Shown here: positions 22,398 through 31,742 of the stretch, piece by piece
Position numbering within the stretch: position 1 is the first letter of the stretch
How the letters are laid out: each line of letters starts with the position of its first letter
Origin: Clostridiales bacterium
GTDB taxonomy: Bacteria; Bacillota; Clostridia; Christensenellales; CAG-138
Assembly (NCBI GenBank): GCA_013824375.1
Contig: PNNR01000062.1
Coordinates: 1 to 35,532, forward strand
Length of the DNA stretch: 35,532 nucleotides
Reading direction: 5' to 3'
Program-made: the position numbers and the translations under genes
The notes under the pieces: generated by a model
Told to the model about the DNA's origin: nothing
The model's input: the letters and a program-made list of their open reading frames with translations, nothing else
Databases searched by the model: none

Positions 22398-23522
22398 TTA
22401 GTGGATCAAACCTCTCAACAACAGCGCGAGAATGAGCGTTGCGGTAACCACGCTGCCATAGACCAGCCACACCTTTTTCTTGACGCGCTTCTCTTTTTGC
22501 GCTTCTTCCGAGTCGGGCTTTTTATCGGAGGTCACCGCGCCTTCCATCGCGTCAAGCGCACGGTCGAGGATAGAACGCTTCTGCCCCGTTTCCTGTGGCT
22601 GCTCTTTTACGGAGGAAATCTGTGCCCTGTTCTGCGGTGTGGCATTATGAATCGGCGGAACGACGCTTGCCACATCCTCATCCGTCACGTCCGGGCAGAT
22701 TGCGCCGATCTCGACGCAAGCCAGCGCGTGGCGGTATTCAAAAACATTCGAGATGCGTCGATAACCCCCTCCGCCGCTCGCCTGCCAGAGAAACTCAAAG
22801 AACTGCGGCGGGATGTTTGCGTGCGGCTGGATGCCATCGCCAAACACTGCTAGTCCCGTCATAGATTCATAAAGCGTCTTGCCGATAGCCGCGATATCCA
22901 TCCACGGCTCGGTGTCGTCCACCTCCTGACGCGCGCGGAGACCCGCTTTTGCCGCGCCGAAATCGATGAGCTTGACTGTTCCGTCCGTACAGAGAAAGAT
23001 CGAGCGCGCGTTGATGTCGTAGTGCAGCGAATTGAGGCTGTGTACGACGAGCAGCGCATCCGCAAGCGAAGCCGCAATATACATCGCCTCGTCGGGGTAA
23101 AGCTTCCTGCGCCGCAGATGGAGAAATCTCTCCAGCGTCACGCCGGTGAGCCGCTCCATCACCGCATAGGATGTGCCGTTTTCGAAGAACGCCGTATAGA
23201 CCGTCACGAGATTTTCGCTGCCCTTTGCGTCCGTCAGCGCAAGGTGCTGGCGATAAAACATCTCGCTGCCCAGAAAGAAAAGCGCACCGCACGCCTTGTT
23301 TTTCGGCGTCAATGCAAGCCCCTGCTCTGCACGATGCGCCAGCGCATAAGGAAAGTATTCCTTAAGCGTGATTCGTGTACCCGTCTTCTCGTCGTGACCG
23401 AAATAGGTAATGCCGTATGTGCCGCGTCCTAGCACGCCGTCGATGGTATAGCGCCGATGCAGCGTTGTGCCGACCGGCAGCAACTCCGCCGGCTCCAGTT
23501 CCTCCGCAATGAGTTGGATCAT
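22398..23522 (-). CDS. serine/threonine protein kinase-like protein with C-terminal TM helix; probable pseudokinase
   Basis: GRGTYGITYFG P-loop and LKEYFP VAIK-like lysine are present. Catalytic loop is HYDINARS instead of HRDxKxxN; LIDFG is retained; C-terminal VWLVYGSVVTATLILALLL TM. Confidence 0.85.
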   Translation of the reverse strand: MIQLIAEELEPAELLPVGTTLHRRYTIDGVLGRGTYGITYFGHDEKTGTRITLKEYFPYALAHRAEQGLALTPKNKACGALFFLGSEMFYRQHLALTDAKGSENLVTVYTAFFENGTSYAVMERLTGVTLERFLHLRRRKLYPDEAMYIAASLADALLVVHSLNSLHYDINARSIFLCTDGTVKLIDFGAAKAGLRARQEVDDTEPWMDIAAIGKTLYESMTGLAVFGDGIQPHANIPPQFFEFLWQASGGGGYRRISNVFEYRHALACVEIGAICPDVTDEDVASVVPPIHNATPQNRAQISSVKEQPQETGQKRSILDRALDAMEGAVTSDKKPDSEEAQKEKRVKKKVWLVYGSVVTATLILALLLRGLIH

Positions 23523-23601
23523 TGTGTGCGTTTAGTCCCCTTTACTACCTGAAATCAAAAATCTGCTTCTCAGTTTCCCACTTATCCCAAACTAGATTCT
23601 A

Positions 23602-25035
23602 TCAATATCCGATCGAGTTGGCAAACAGGAGCAGCGCGCAGGTCAGCGCGAGCACCGCGACCTGAATTTTTGCGCTCCACTTGAACCACTTGCCGTAGCC
23701 GATGCCAACGATGCCAAGTGAGATTAAAAGCACCGGATTGGTCGGATAAAACACGTTAGAAAATCCATCGCCGAACGCATATGCAAGCACCGCGATCTGC
23801 CGCGAGATGCCGGAAAGATCCGCAATCGGCGCGATCAGCGGCATCAAAAGAAATGCCTTTGCCGATCCGCTGGAGATAAACAACTCCAACACCAGCGCGA
23901 GTGCGTAGATCATCAATACCACAATGCCGCTGGACGCATTTTGCGTGAGCTGGACGGTTTTGTAGAGGATCGTATCCAAAATCTTCGACTCCATCATGGT
24001 GTAGCGAATTGAGTTTGCCATCAATATCAACAGAACGGCGGGCAGAATATTCACGACGCCCTTGCCGAACGACTTGAAGTAGGCATTCAGGCGCATGCCG
24101 GATACGAGAGACGACGCCGTGCCCGCGACGAGGAAGATCAGCGCGATCAACGGCATGATGATATCCTGTAAAAATGGCACGAAGCTGGAGCAGAGAATAA
24201 GCAATATCCCGCTTCCGAGTACCGTTGCAAACAAGATCAGCGCGCGATCTTTGCGCTTGTCCTGCACATAATCCGTGCGCAGTGCTGCCCAACGATCCGC
24301 CATCGCAGGATCATAGATCATGCTTTTAGCGGGATTGCGCTCGATCTTTTTTGCATATGGGATCAGGAACGCGATCAACAACCCGTAAATCAGCACGAAT
24401 GCGATAAGGCGCATCCATATGCCGGAAAACATCGGCAACCCTACAAGCTCCTGCGCAACGCCGACCGTAAACGGGTTCGCTACCCCTGTGCTGAAGCCGA
24501 ATCCGACCGCAAGAAGGCTCATACCGAGTCCGACGAGCGCATCCCAGCCGAGGGAATACGCGAGCGCGACGGCGATCGGCACCAGCGGCACGCATTCTTC
24601 GAACGAGCCGACAAACGCGCCAAGGCTCATGAAAAACAGCGAAACGAGCAGCAGCAAACGATATTTTCGCGTCTCAAACGCGCGGTAGACGCGGTTGAAC
24701 ATATAGGAAAGCACGCCGCATTCGTCCATCGCATTGAAAGCGCCTCCAATAACGAGTAAAAACGCGATAATAGCGATTACCGTGCCGGAGCCAGTGGCGC
24801 CGAGTGCGAGAAATGGTGACAGCAGCCATTTCCAGAATGGCAGCCCGCCCGCAACGTTTTGATATGTTCCAGGGATGATGGACTCTTTCCCGTCGGTGAT
24901 CACACGCTGGTATTCGCCTGCGGGCAAAAACAAGGTCAATGCATACGTTAGAATCATCAGCAGAAAAAGAATGACGAGCGCCGTAATGAATGAGCGCGTG
25001 CCGACGTTAAAGACCCGTTTCGACTGTTTCTCCAT
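23602..25035 (-). CDS. YfcC-family membrane transporter
   Basis: FLPAGEYQRV..., multi-TM, SSGSAKAFLLMPLIAPIADLSGISRQIAVLAYAFGDGFSNVFYPTNPVLL. Confidence 0.85.
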   Translation of the reverse strand: MEKQSKRVFNVGTRSFITALVILFLLMILTYALTLFLPAGEYQRVITDGKESIIPGTYQNVAGGLPFWKWLLSPFLALGATGSGTVIAIIAFLLVIGGAFNAMDECGVLSYMFNRVYRAFETRKYRLLLLVSLFFMSLGAFVGSFEECVPLVPIAVALAYSLGWDALVGLGMSLLAVGFGFSTGVANPFTVGVAQELVGLPMFSGIWMRLIAFVLIYGLLIAFLIPYAKKIERNPAKSMIYDPAMADRWAALRTDYVQDKRKDRALILFATVLGSGILLILCSSFVPFLQDIIMPLIALIFLVAGTASSLVSGMRLNAYFKSFGKGVVNILPAVLLILMANSIRYTMMESKILDTILYKTVQLTQNASSGIVVLMIYALALVLELFISSGSAKAFLLMPLIAPIADLSGISRQIAVLAYAFGDGFSNVFYPTNPVLLISLGIVGIGYGKWFKWSAKIQVAVLALTCALLLFANSIGY

Positions 25036-25179
25036 AAGCCATCCCCCGCATGATTTTATATCCCACGGGTGCCGATTATTCGCTGAAACACCTGCAGGAG
25101 TTATCAGTCAGTATACCATAGCATCATGTGCCGCGCACCGTTTTTTGTATCTTGCTCCGAAAACACGCGGAAACTATGT

Positions 25180-25207
25180 TTGCAATACAAAATCTTTTTG
25201 CTATAAT
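25180..25207 (+). promoter_or_regulatory. SigA-type promoter TTGCAA-16 bp-TATAAT for the riboswitch/P-type ATPase transcript
   Basis: -35 TTGCAA 25180-25185, -10 TATAAT 25202-25207. Confidence 0.7.
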
Positions 25208-25212
25208 GATTT

Positions 25213-25316
25213 TGCGTGAGGGAGTAGTTGGCGCGACACAACGCCGCGTTCCAAGTCAACATGGTAGCACGACGCGCCGGCGCGTCTGGCTTGGATGAAA
25301 TAGCGAGACTCATGTA
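25213..25316 (+). ncRNA. yybP-ykoY-type (Mn2+) riboswitch aptamer
   Basis: GUGAGGGAGUAG at the 5' end and AUAGCGAGACUC at the 3' end match the conserved yybP-ykoY ends. P1 UGCGUGAG/CUCAUGUA closes the element; internal CCAAG/CUUGG helix; lies upstream of a P-type ATPase. Confidence 0.83.
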
Positions 25317-25347
25317 CGTCAGCGTGTTTGCCGTACATGAGTTTTTT
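25308..25347 (+). terminator. riboswitch-controlled intrinsic terminator
   Basis: 11-bp perfect stem ACTCATGTACG (25308-25318)/CGTACATGAGT (25332-25342) then T6. The 5' arm overlaps the P1 3' strand of the aptamer. Confidence 0.9.
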
Positions 25348-25411
25348 CATATTCCGGCATCTCCCGCTGCGAAACTCGTATTCCGTCAGAAAACGAAAGG
25401 AAACAGCCATC

Positions 25412-28048
25412 ATGCAACAGTACTTACTCGACCTAAAAACTGCGCTCGCCTCCGTTTCCTCAGCGGAAAATGGTCTGACAGGAGTGGAAGCGCAAAAGCG
25501 ACTTCAGGAAAACGGCCCGAACAAACTAACAGAAGCCAAGAAAACGCCGCTCATCGTACGCTTCTTCCAACAAATGAAAGATCCGATGATCCTCATCCTG
25601 CTCGCGGCAGCCCTGATCTCCGGCGTTACCGCCGCAATCGAGGGCGAAAGCTTTGCGGATGTGATCATCATCCTCGCGGTGGTCATCATCAACGCGGTGC
25701 TTGGCGTCGTGCAAGAGAGCAAAGCCGAAAAAGCGATTGAGGCGCTGCAGAAGATGGCAGCCGCCACCTGCCGCGTTATGCGCGACGGACAAATTACAAG
25801 GATTAAGACGGAAGAGCTCGTCGTAGGCGACATCGTTCTTCTGGAGGCGGGCGACGCGGTTCCCGCGGACGGACGCATTCTCGAAAGCGCGAGCCTTCAG
25901 ATCGAAGAAGCGGCTCTCACCGGCGAAAGTGTGCCCGTCAGTAAGATGATCGATGCTCTCTCGCTCGGCGGCGCGAAAGATATTACTCTCGGCGATCGAA
26001 AGAACATGGTTTATATGGGCAGCACGGTCGTCTATGGCCGTGGCAAAGCCGTCATCACCGCCACCGGTATGCAAACCGAGATGGGTAAAATTGCTGATGC
26101 GATCGCGAAAGCGGAGGACAACCAGACACCGCTGCAGATCAAGCTCTCCCAGCTTTCCAATATATTGACCTGGCTTGTGCTCGGCATCTGTGCAGTGATC
26201 TTCATCGTGAACATCCTGCGCTTTCACGGTACGGGTGAACGATATATCCTCGACTCATTCCTCATTGCGGTTTCGTTAGCAGTCGCTGCGATTCCCGAGG
26301 GGCTTGCCGCCGTGGTGACCATCGTGCTCTCCATCGGCGTAACCAATATGAGCCGCCACAACGCCATCATCCGCCGCCTCACAGCAGTGGAAACGCTCGG
26401 CTGCGCGCAGATTATCTGTTCGGACAAGACCGGCACACTCACGCAGAACAAGATGACCGTCGTGGAAGACTACGCGGACGATGTGCTGCTGCTGGCGAAA
26501 GCCATGACGCTGTGCAGCGATGCGGAGCTGGATGAGACCGTCTGCGCGGTTGGAGAACCGACAGAGTGCGCGCTGGTCAACTTCGCTGTCACAAAGAACC
26601 TGCTCAAATCCGATTTGAAGCAGTTAGAGCCGCGCGTTGACGAAGCCCCGTTTGACAGTATGCGCAAGATGATGTCCACTGTACACCATACGGCGGACGG
26701 ATTCGTGCAGTACACCAAGGGCGCACCGGACGAGGTGCTCAAGAAGTGCGCTTTTTATTGGAAGAACGGAAAAGCACATCCGCTCACGGACGACGTCCGC
26801 GCGGAAATTCTCACGGCAAACACCACGATGGCGGGCAAGGCGCTGCGCGTGCTCGCAGGCGCGATGCGCTCGCATAATAAAAAGCCCGCCGATAACTCTC
26901 CCGCGGCTCTAGAGCGCGAGCTCGTCTTCCTCGGCCTCGTCGGCATGATAGACCCCGTCCGTCCGGAGGTCATCGGCGCGATTCTGGAATGCCGCTCCGC
27001 CGGCATCCGCCCGATCATGATAACGGGCGATCACCGCGATACAGCCGCCGCCATCGCACTCACGCTCGGCATCATCTCCGACGCGTCCGAAGCGATCACG
27101 GGCGCGCAGTTGGACGAAATCGACGACGAAACGTTTGAGAAGACCGTCGAACACTATCACGTCTACGCCCGCGTGCAGCCGGAGCATAAAGTCCGCATCG
27201 TCAACGCATGGCGCAAGAAGGGCTACATTACCGCGATGACGGGCGACGGCGTAAACGACGCGCCGAGCATCAAGAGTGCGGATATCGGCATCGGTATGGG
27301 TATCACCGGCACAGATGTGACAAAGAACGTTGCAGATATGGTGCTTGCGGACGACAATTTCGCAACCATCGTCGGCGCGGTAGAAGAAGGCCGCCGTATC
27401 TATGATAACATTCGTAAAGCGATCCAGTTCCTGCTCTCCTCCAATATGAGCGAGGTGCTGAGTATCTTCTTTGCGACGCTGTTGGGATTTGTTATCCTCA
27501 AACCCGTGCATCTTCTGTGGATCAACCTGATCACGGACTCTCTGCCCGCGCTCGCGCTCGGTACGGAGGCATGTGAGCGAAACATCATGAATCGTCCGCC
27601 GCGCAATCCCAAGGACGGCATCTTCGCCGGTGGCATCGGGTTCGACGTGGCATATCAGGGCTTCTTCGTAACAATACTTACGCTTGCCGCGTTCTTTATC
27701 GGTGAGCGGATTCAGAACGGCGTCTGGGCGATTACAAACAGCACCGACGGTACGACGATGGCGTTCCTCACGATGAGCATGGCTGAGATCTTCCACAGCT
27801 TCAACATGCGCTCCCAGCGGCAAAGCGTGTTCTCCATCAAGTGCCAGAACAAATACCTCTGGGGTGCGGCGATTCTCTCGCTTGTACTCACTCTCGTCGT
27901 GTTGTATGTGCCTTTCTTGCAGAAAGCGTTCAGCTTCGAGCACATCAGCATTCTGGAATATGGCATCGCGCTCGGGCTTGCGCTTACGATCATCCCGATG
28001 GTTGAAATCGTTAAAGCCATTCAGCGGGCGATCGCAAAACGGAAATAG
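25412..28048 (+). CDS. cation-transporting P-type ATPase (P2A/Ca2+-ATPase-like; Mn2+ export suggested by its riboswitch)
   Basis: ICSDKTGTLTQNKMTV phosphorylation motif, TGDGVNDAPSIKSADIGIGM hinge, VAAIPEGLAAVVTI TM4 motif. Start ATG 25412 preceded by AAAGGAAA. Confidence 0.93.
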   Translation: MQQYLLDLKTALASVSSAENGLTGVEAQKRLQENGPNKLTEAKKTPLIVRFFQQMKDPMILILLAAALISGVTAAIEGESFADVIIILAVVIINAVLGVVQESKAEKAIEALQKMAAATCRVMRDGQITRIKTEELVVGDIVLLEAGDAVPADGRILESASLQIEEAALTGESVPVSKMIDALSLGGAKDITLGDRKNMVYMGSTVVYGRGKAVITATGMQTEMGKIADAIAKAEDNQTPLQIKLSQLSNILTWLVLGICAVIFIVNILRFHGTGERYILDSFLIAVSLAVAAIPEGLAAVVTIVLSIGVTNMSRHNAIIRRLTAVETLGCAQIICSDKTGTLTQNKMTVVEDYADDVLLLAKAMTLCSDAELDETVCAVGEPTECALVNFAVTKNLLKSDLKQLEPRVDEAPFDSMRKMMSTVHHTADGFVQYTKGAPDEVLKKCAFYWKNGKAHPLTDDVRAEILTANTTMAGKALRVLAGAMRSHNKKPADNSPAALERELVFLGLVGMIDPVRPEVIGAILECRSAGIRPIMITGDHRDTAAAIALTLGIISDASEAITGAQLDEIDDETFEKTVEHYHVYARVQPEHKVRIVNAWRKKGYITAMTGDGVNDAPSIKSADIGIGMGITGTDVTKNVADMVLADDNFATIVGAVEEGRRIYDNIRKAIQFLLSSNMSEVLSIFFATLLGFVILKPVHLLWINLITDSLPALALGTEACERNIMNRPPRNPKDGIFAGGIGFDVAYQGFFVTILTLAAFFIGERIQNGVWAITNSTDGTTMAFLTMSMAEIFHSFNMRSQRQSVFSIKCQNKYLWGAAILSLVLTLVVLYVPFLQKAFSFEHISILEYGIALGLALTIIPMVEIVKAIQRAIAKRK

Positions 28049-28061
28049 TACAACTCATGCA

Positions 28062-28091
28062 AAAGAGCGCATCCGAACGGATGCGCTCTTT
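28062..28091. terminator. bidirectional terminator between convergent ATPase and DUF3267 genes
   Basis: AAAGAGCGCATCC-gaac-GGATGCGCTCTTT. Confidence 0.88.
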
Positions 28092-28125
28092 GTCTGTAGA
28101 CCAACTTTGATTTGAACACATCCGG

Positions 28126-28689
28126 CTACTGTAGGATAGAATATACCGCCATATCCGTGCCCGTATCACACACCAGCACATCGTTGCCATATCGCGCGAT
28201 CAGATATCCGACATAGAAGTCCCCTGCGGCTCCGGATAGATTCACGACTTGAATCAGGTAGAGGCTCCAAAACGCGGTCTCGTAAAACGCCGCGATCAGC
28301 ACGGCTAAAATGATACCGAGGATCACGACCGGTGCGAACGCTATGATCAGGTATTGCTTGCGGTTAAACAGCGCATCACTCCCAGCATATGCATAAAGCC
28401 CTGTGAATCCATAGTGCGGTTTTAAACCGGAGAACGCCTTCATGAACACGCCGTGGATGATCTCGTGCAGAATCATGTAGACGACGATGCCAATCACCAT
28501 AAAAACCATGCCAAAAATGGTAGGGATGCCGATTTTGACTTCCAGAAACGGCGGGCAAAGCACGAATCCCAGCGCGATTGCCACGCCCGCGATCACGAGC
28601 GCAAGCAGGTTCACGAGAATCGCTTCTTTGCGGTTTCGCATCAGGTCTACGCGGCGCACCTCGCGGTATCCTTTGGGCAGCGCGGTCAT
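28126..28689 (-). CDS. DUF3267-family putative membrane metalloprotease
   Basis: VVYMILHEIIHGVFMKAFSGLKPHYGFTG HExxH motif in a multi-TM protein. Confidence 0.82.
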   Translation of the reverse strand: MTALPKGYREVRRVDLMRNRKEAILVNLLALVIAGVAIALGFVLCPPFLEVKIGIPTIFGMVFMVIGIVVYMILHEIIHGVFMKAFSGLKPHYGFTGLYAYAGSDALFNRKQYLIIAFAPVVILGIILAVLIAAFYETAFWSLYLIQVVNLSGAAGDFYVGYLIARYGNDVLVCDTGTDMAVYSILQ

Positions 28690-28967
28690 TCCGGATCCTC
28701 CTTCTTGTTCGGATTGCGCCAGTAGCGGCTTCCATTGCGCATTCTAACGAGCCATTTGCTTTCGATCAAGCCACGGCGCAAGATGAACAGGTCTCCGAAC
28801 GTATGCCAGGACGTAAGTATCGCGTTCACCTCATGTTCGGTATAATCTCGCCCCGGCTCAAATTTTTGTGCAAGATAGTGATATGCTTCTTCACGCGGCG
28901 CTTGTTTGGAAGGCCAGCATTTCAGTCTGCCTGCCTCGTCAAAAAACCGCTCTATCCCCTGCCCCAT
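28686..28967 (-). CDS. DUF2087-domain protein
   Basis: MGQGIERFFDEAGRLKCWPSKQAPREEAYHYLAQKFEPGRDYTEHEVNAIL...; AGGAGGAG SD before ATG 28967; 4-nt overlap with DUF3267 gene. Confidence 0.8.
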   Translation of the reverse strand: MGQGIERFFDEAGRLKCWPSKQAPREEAYHYLAQKFEPGRDYTEHEVNAILTSWHTFGDLFILRRGLIESKWLVRMRNGSRYWRNPNKKEDPE

Positions 28968-29274
28968 TGTGTTGCTCCTCCTGTATATAACCCCCAAAAC
29001 GATATGCTTCTCATGTGAGTCGATTTCTTTTACCCGTCCTATGTTCTCACAATTCGCATGAAAATTCAACCGTCTGTAATATTCGCTTTTTCTGCGTCGC
29101 TTGGGCAATTGCTTGCAATCGATTGTTCTTTTATCGTTATTCAACCGAATAGCCTCATGTAATGACGCAATCATCCGATCCGATGTTTTCGTAAGCTGCT
29201 TGCTGTGATATACTAAAAGCAGATCAACGAGAATCCGTATTTCGGTCATTCAGAGACAGGAGGTGAACTTAATC

Positions 29275-29601
29275 ATGAAACTGCTCTTTGCAATTGTACA
29301 GAACGACGATCAGAAATCGCTGACTTACGCGCTGATCGAGAAAAACATCAGCGTCACGCGCATCGCGAGTACCGGCGGTTTTTTGCGCGGCGGTAATTCC
29401 ACGCTCATGATCGGTGTGGATGCAGATCGTCTCGAAGAAACACTCTCCATCATCAAAGAGTATTCCCGGCGCAGAACCGTTGTCACCGTGCCTGTATCCG
29501 GCATTCCGCATAACATCGACAGCGCGGCAATGCCGATGAGCGTCACTGTCGGAGGCGCAACCGTATTCGTACTCGATGTTGCAGAAACCTACAAATTCTA
29601 A
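29275..29601 (+). CDS. darA: cyclic-di-AMP receptor, PII-like (DarA/PstA family)
   Basis: MKLLFAIVQNDDQKSLTYALIEKNISVTRIASTGGFLRGGNSTLMIGVDADRL characteristic; AGGAGGTGA SD. Confidence 0.9.
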   Translation: MKLLFAIVQNDDQKSLTYALIEKNISVTRIASTGGFLRGGNSTLMIGVDADRLEETLSIIKEYSRRRTVVTVPVSGIPHNIDSAAMPMSVTVGGATVFVLDVAETYKF

Positions 29602-29662
29602 ACTTGTCCGCTCTGCCTGATTGTTGTTAGGCAATATCAATATAATTGGAAACGCATCATCT

Positions 29663-31021
29663 ATGGAACTGAAACCTGCTGTCGCAAGTCCAATGTTTAC
29701 AAACAAGGCTCTGCGGCAGCTCATTATTCCCCTCATACTGGAGCAACTGCTGGCCATGACGGTCGGTCTTGCCGCGGTCGTAATGATCACAAAGGTCGGC
29801 GAGGCTGCTGTTTCCGGCGTATCGCTTATCGACTCGTTGAACATCCTCATCATCAGCATCCTCTCCGCGCTCTGCACCGGCGGTGCGGTTGTTTGCGCGC
29901 AGTATATCGGGCGACAAGAGCCGGAGAATGCTCGCACTTCGGCGCGGCAGCTCGTGTATATCTCGTTGATCTTTGCTCTCGCGGTTGGCGTAGCTTTGCT
30001 TTGCGCTCCGCGTTTTTTTATTCGGCTCATCTTCGGCGCAGTGGAGGCTAGCGTCGCAGAAAGCGCGCGCACGTATCTCATCTACAGCGCGATCTCTTTT
30101 CCGTTTCTCGCGCTGTATAACAGCTGTGCTGCGCTCTTCCGCGCGATGGGAAACTCCCGCGTTTCGCTCTATGTGTCGATTGTGATGAATGTTGTTAACA
30201 TCTCTCTCAACGCGCTATTCATCTACGGGCTGCACCTCGGCGTGCTCGGCGTCAGCATTGCGACCGCGACCGCGCGCATCGTCGCAGCGGTGCTGATGAT
30301 GATGCTCATCCGCAGCAAGAGCAACGTGATCTATCTGACAAACCTCCTGCCCGTCCGGTTTGAGAAGAACATGGTGCGCAGCATACTCTCCATCGGTGTT
30401 CCGAACGGGTTGGAAAACGGTATGTTTAATTTCGGAAAACTGTTGGTGCAGACACTTGTTGCGTGGCTTGGCACATCCGCTATCGCTGCCAACGCCATCA
30501 TCGGCAGCATCTTCAACATCACGATCGTACCTGGTATGGGTCTTAGCCTTTCGATATTAACCGTAGTTGGCCAATGTGTCGGTGCGGGCGACTACAAGCA
30601 GGCGGTCAGCTATGCGAAGAAGCTCATGGTGATCACATATATTTCCATGGCTGCGGTCAATCTGCCGCTTTTGATCTTCGGAAAACAGGTGCTTGGTTTG
30701 TTCTCGCTGAGCGATCAAGCATTTGAAATCGCATGTACAGTATTGCCGCCGCTTGCGATCTCCTGCTGCCTCTTCTGGCCGCTGTCGTTCGCGTTCCCGA
30801 ACGTGCTCCGCGCGGCGGGCGACGCAAAGTATACGATGGTCGTTTCCGCTTCGACGATGTGGATAGTCCGCTTCGGGCTGAGCTGGCTGCTCACCAAACA
30901 GTTTCACCTCGGGCTTGAGGGAATCTGGTACTGCATGATGATCGATTGGATTGTGCGCTCCGTCTTCTTCTTCCTCCGTTATCGCAGCGGAGCATGGAGA
31001 GCGAAAACCGTCATACGATAA
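29663..31021 (+). CDS. MATE-family efflux transporter
   Basis: 12-TM-type ORF, LRQLIIPLILEQLLAMTVGLAAVVMITKVGEAAVSGVSL, FRAMGNSRVSLY. Confidence 0.9.
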   Translation: MELKPAVASPMFTNKALRQLIIPLILEQLLAMTVGLAAVVMITKVGEAAVSGVSLIDSLNILIISILSALCTGGAVVCAQYIGRQEPENARTSARQLVYISLIFALAVGVALLCAPRFFIRLIFGAVEASVAESARTYLIYSAISFPFLALYNSCAALFRAMGNSRVSLYVSIVMNVVNISLNALFIYGLHLGVLGVSIATATARIVAAVLMMMLIRSKSNVIYLTNLLPVRFEKNMVRSILSIGVPNGLENGMFNFGKLLVQTLVAWLGTSAIAANAIIGSIFNITIVPGMGLSLSILTVVGQCVGAGDYKQAVSYAKKLMVITYISMAAVNLPLLIFGKQVLGLFSLSDQAFEIACTVLPPLAISCCLFWPLSFAFPNVLRAAGDAKYTMVVSASTMWIVRFGLSWLLTKQFHLGLEGIWYCMMIDWIVRSVFFFLRYRSGAWRAKTVIR

Positions 31022-31045
31022 AATTAGCTTCGAGAGGAACCGTCT

Positions 31046-31675
31046 TTGGTCGAATTGATTGCAGCAAATATTCATCAGATCGCGCCACGCGCAGAACAGC
31101 TTGTCTCTCTACTGGACGAAGAGCGGCAGGCGCGCGTGCGTTCCTTTGGCGACTCCCGCAGTGCGCTGTTGACCCTTGCCGCCGGGCTCCTGTTGTACGC
31201 TGTCTTCGGAGAACAAACGCGCCGTTCCCGCTTTGAACGCGGAAGGCGCGGCAAGCCGCATTTGGTGGATCATACGCCGTTCAACATCACTCACGCAGGC
31301 GACTATGCCGTACTCGCGCTGTCCGCGCATCCGGTTGGGGTTGATTTGGAGCGGTTCCGTCCGATCGACTGGCGGCGCATTTCTGAGCGGTTCTTTCACC
31401 CGATTGAACGGGAATATCTCGCCAAATCGTCGGATCCAGAACAAGATTTCTTCCGCATTTGGACGCTGAAAGAAAGTTATCTCAAAGCAGAAGGAACAGG
31501 GTTTTCCGTCTCACCAGCGAGCTTTGCGGTCATTCCGGACGGAGAATATTCCGCCGTTTTCCACGGAGAAACGGACTATCGCTTCAAACGGCTTGCCGCC
31601 TTCCCGGACTACTGCCTGAGCGTGTGTTCTCTGGAGGAAGATGTCGCGGATTCGGTGATCCTCAAACAGTTCTGA
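31046..31675 (+). CDS. 4'-phosphopantetheinyl transferase superfamily (Sfp-type)
   Basis: FNITHAGDYAVLALSAHPVGVDLERFRPIDW and FFRIWTLKESYLKAEGTG motifs; TTG start. Confidence 0.88.
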   Translation: MVELIAANIHQIAPRAEQLVSLLDEERQARVRSFGDSRSALLTLAAGLLLYAVFGEQTRRSRFERGRRGKPHLVDHTPFNITHAGDYAVLALSAHPVGVDLERFRPIDWRRISERFFHPIEREYLAKSSDPEQDFFRIWTLKESYLKAEGTGFSVSPASFAVIPDGEYSAVFHGETDYRFKRLAAFPDYCLSVCSLEEDVADSVILKQF

Positions 31676-31697
31676 TTGACTCTATCGCACGGAAACG

Positions 31698-31729
31698 AAA
31701 CGCGCCGCCTGTGATCAGGCGGCGCGTTT
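31698..31729. terminator. bidirectional terminator between convergent PPTase and holin genes
   Basis: AAACGCGCCGCCTG-tgat-CAGGCGGCGCGTTT, 14-bp perfect arms. Confidence 0.9.
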
Positions 31730-31742
31730 TCGTTTGATTCGT

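Noticed and set aside
25228-25740. 170-aa ORF starting in the riboswitch region
   Set aside because: Overlaps the aptamer/terminator and the first part of the ATPase in another frame; no SD or domain.
26909-27943. 344-aa minus-strand ORF opposite the P-type ATPase
   Set aside because: Antisense shadow ORF; no family features.
28968-29249. N-terminal extension of the DUF2087 ORF to 29249
   Set aside because: A strong SD (AGGAGGAG) and an internal ATG at 28967 fit the domain boundary; the extension is probably untranslated intergenic sequence.
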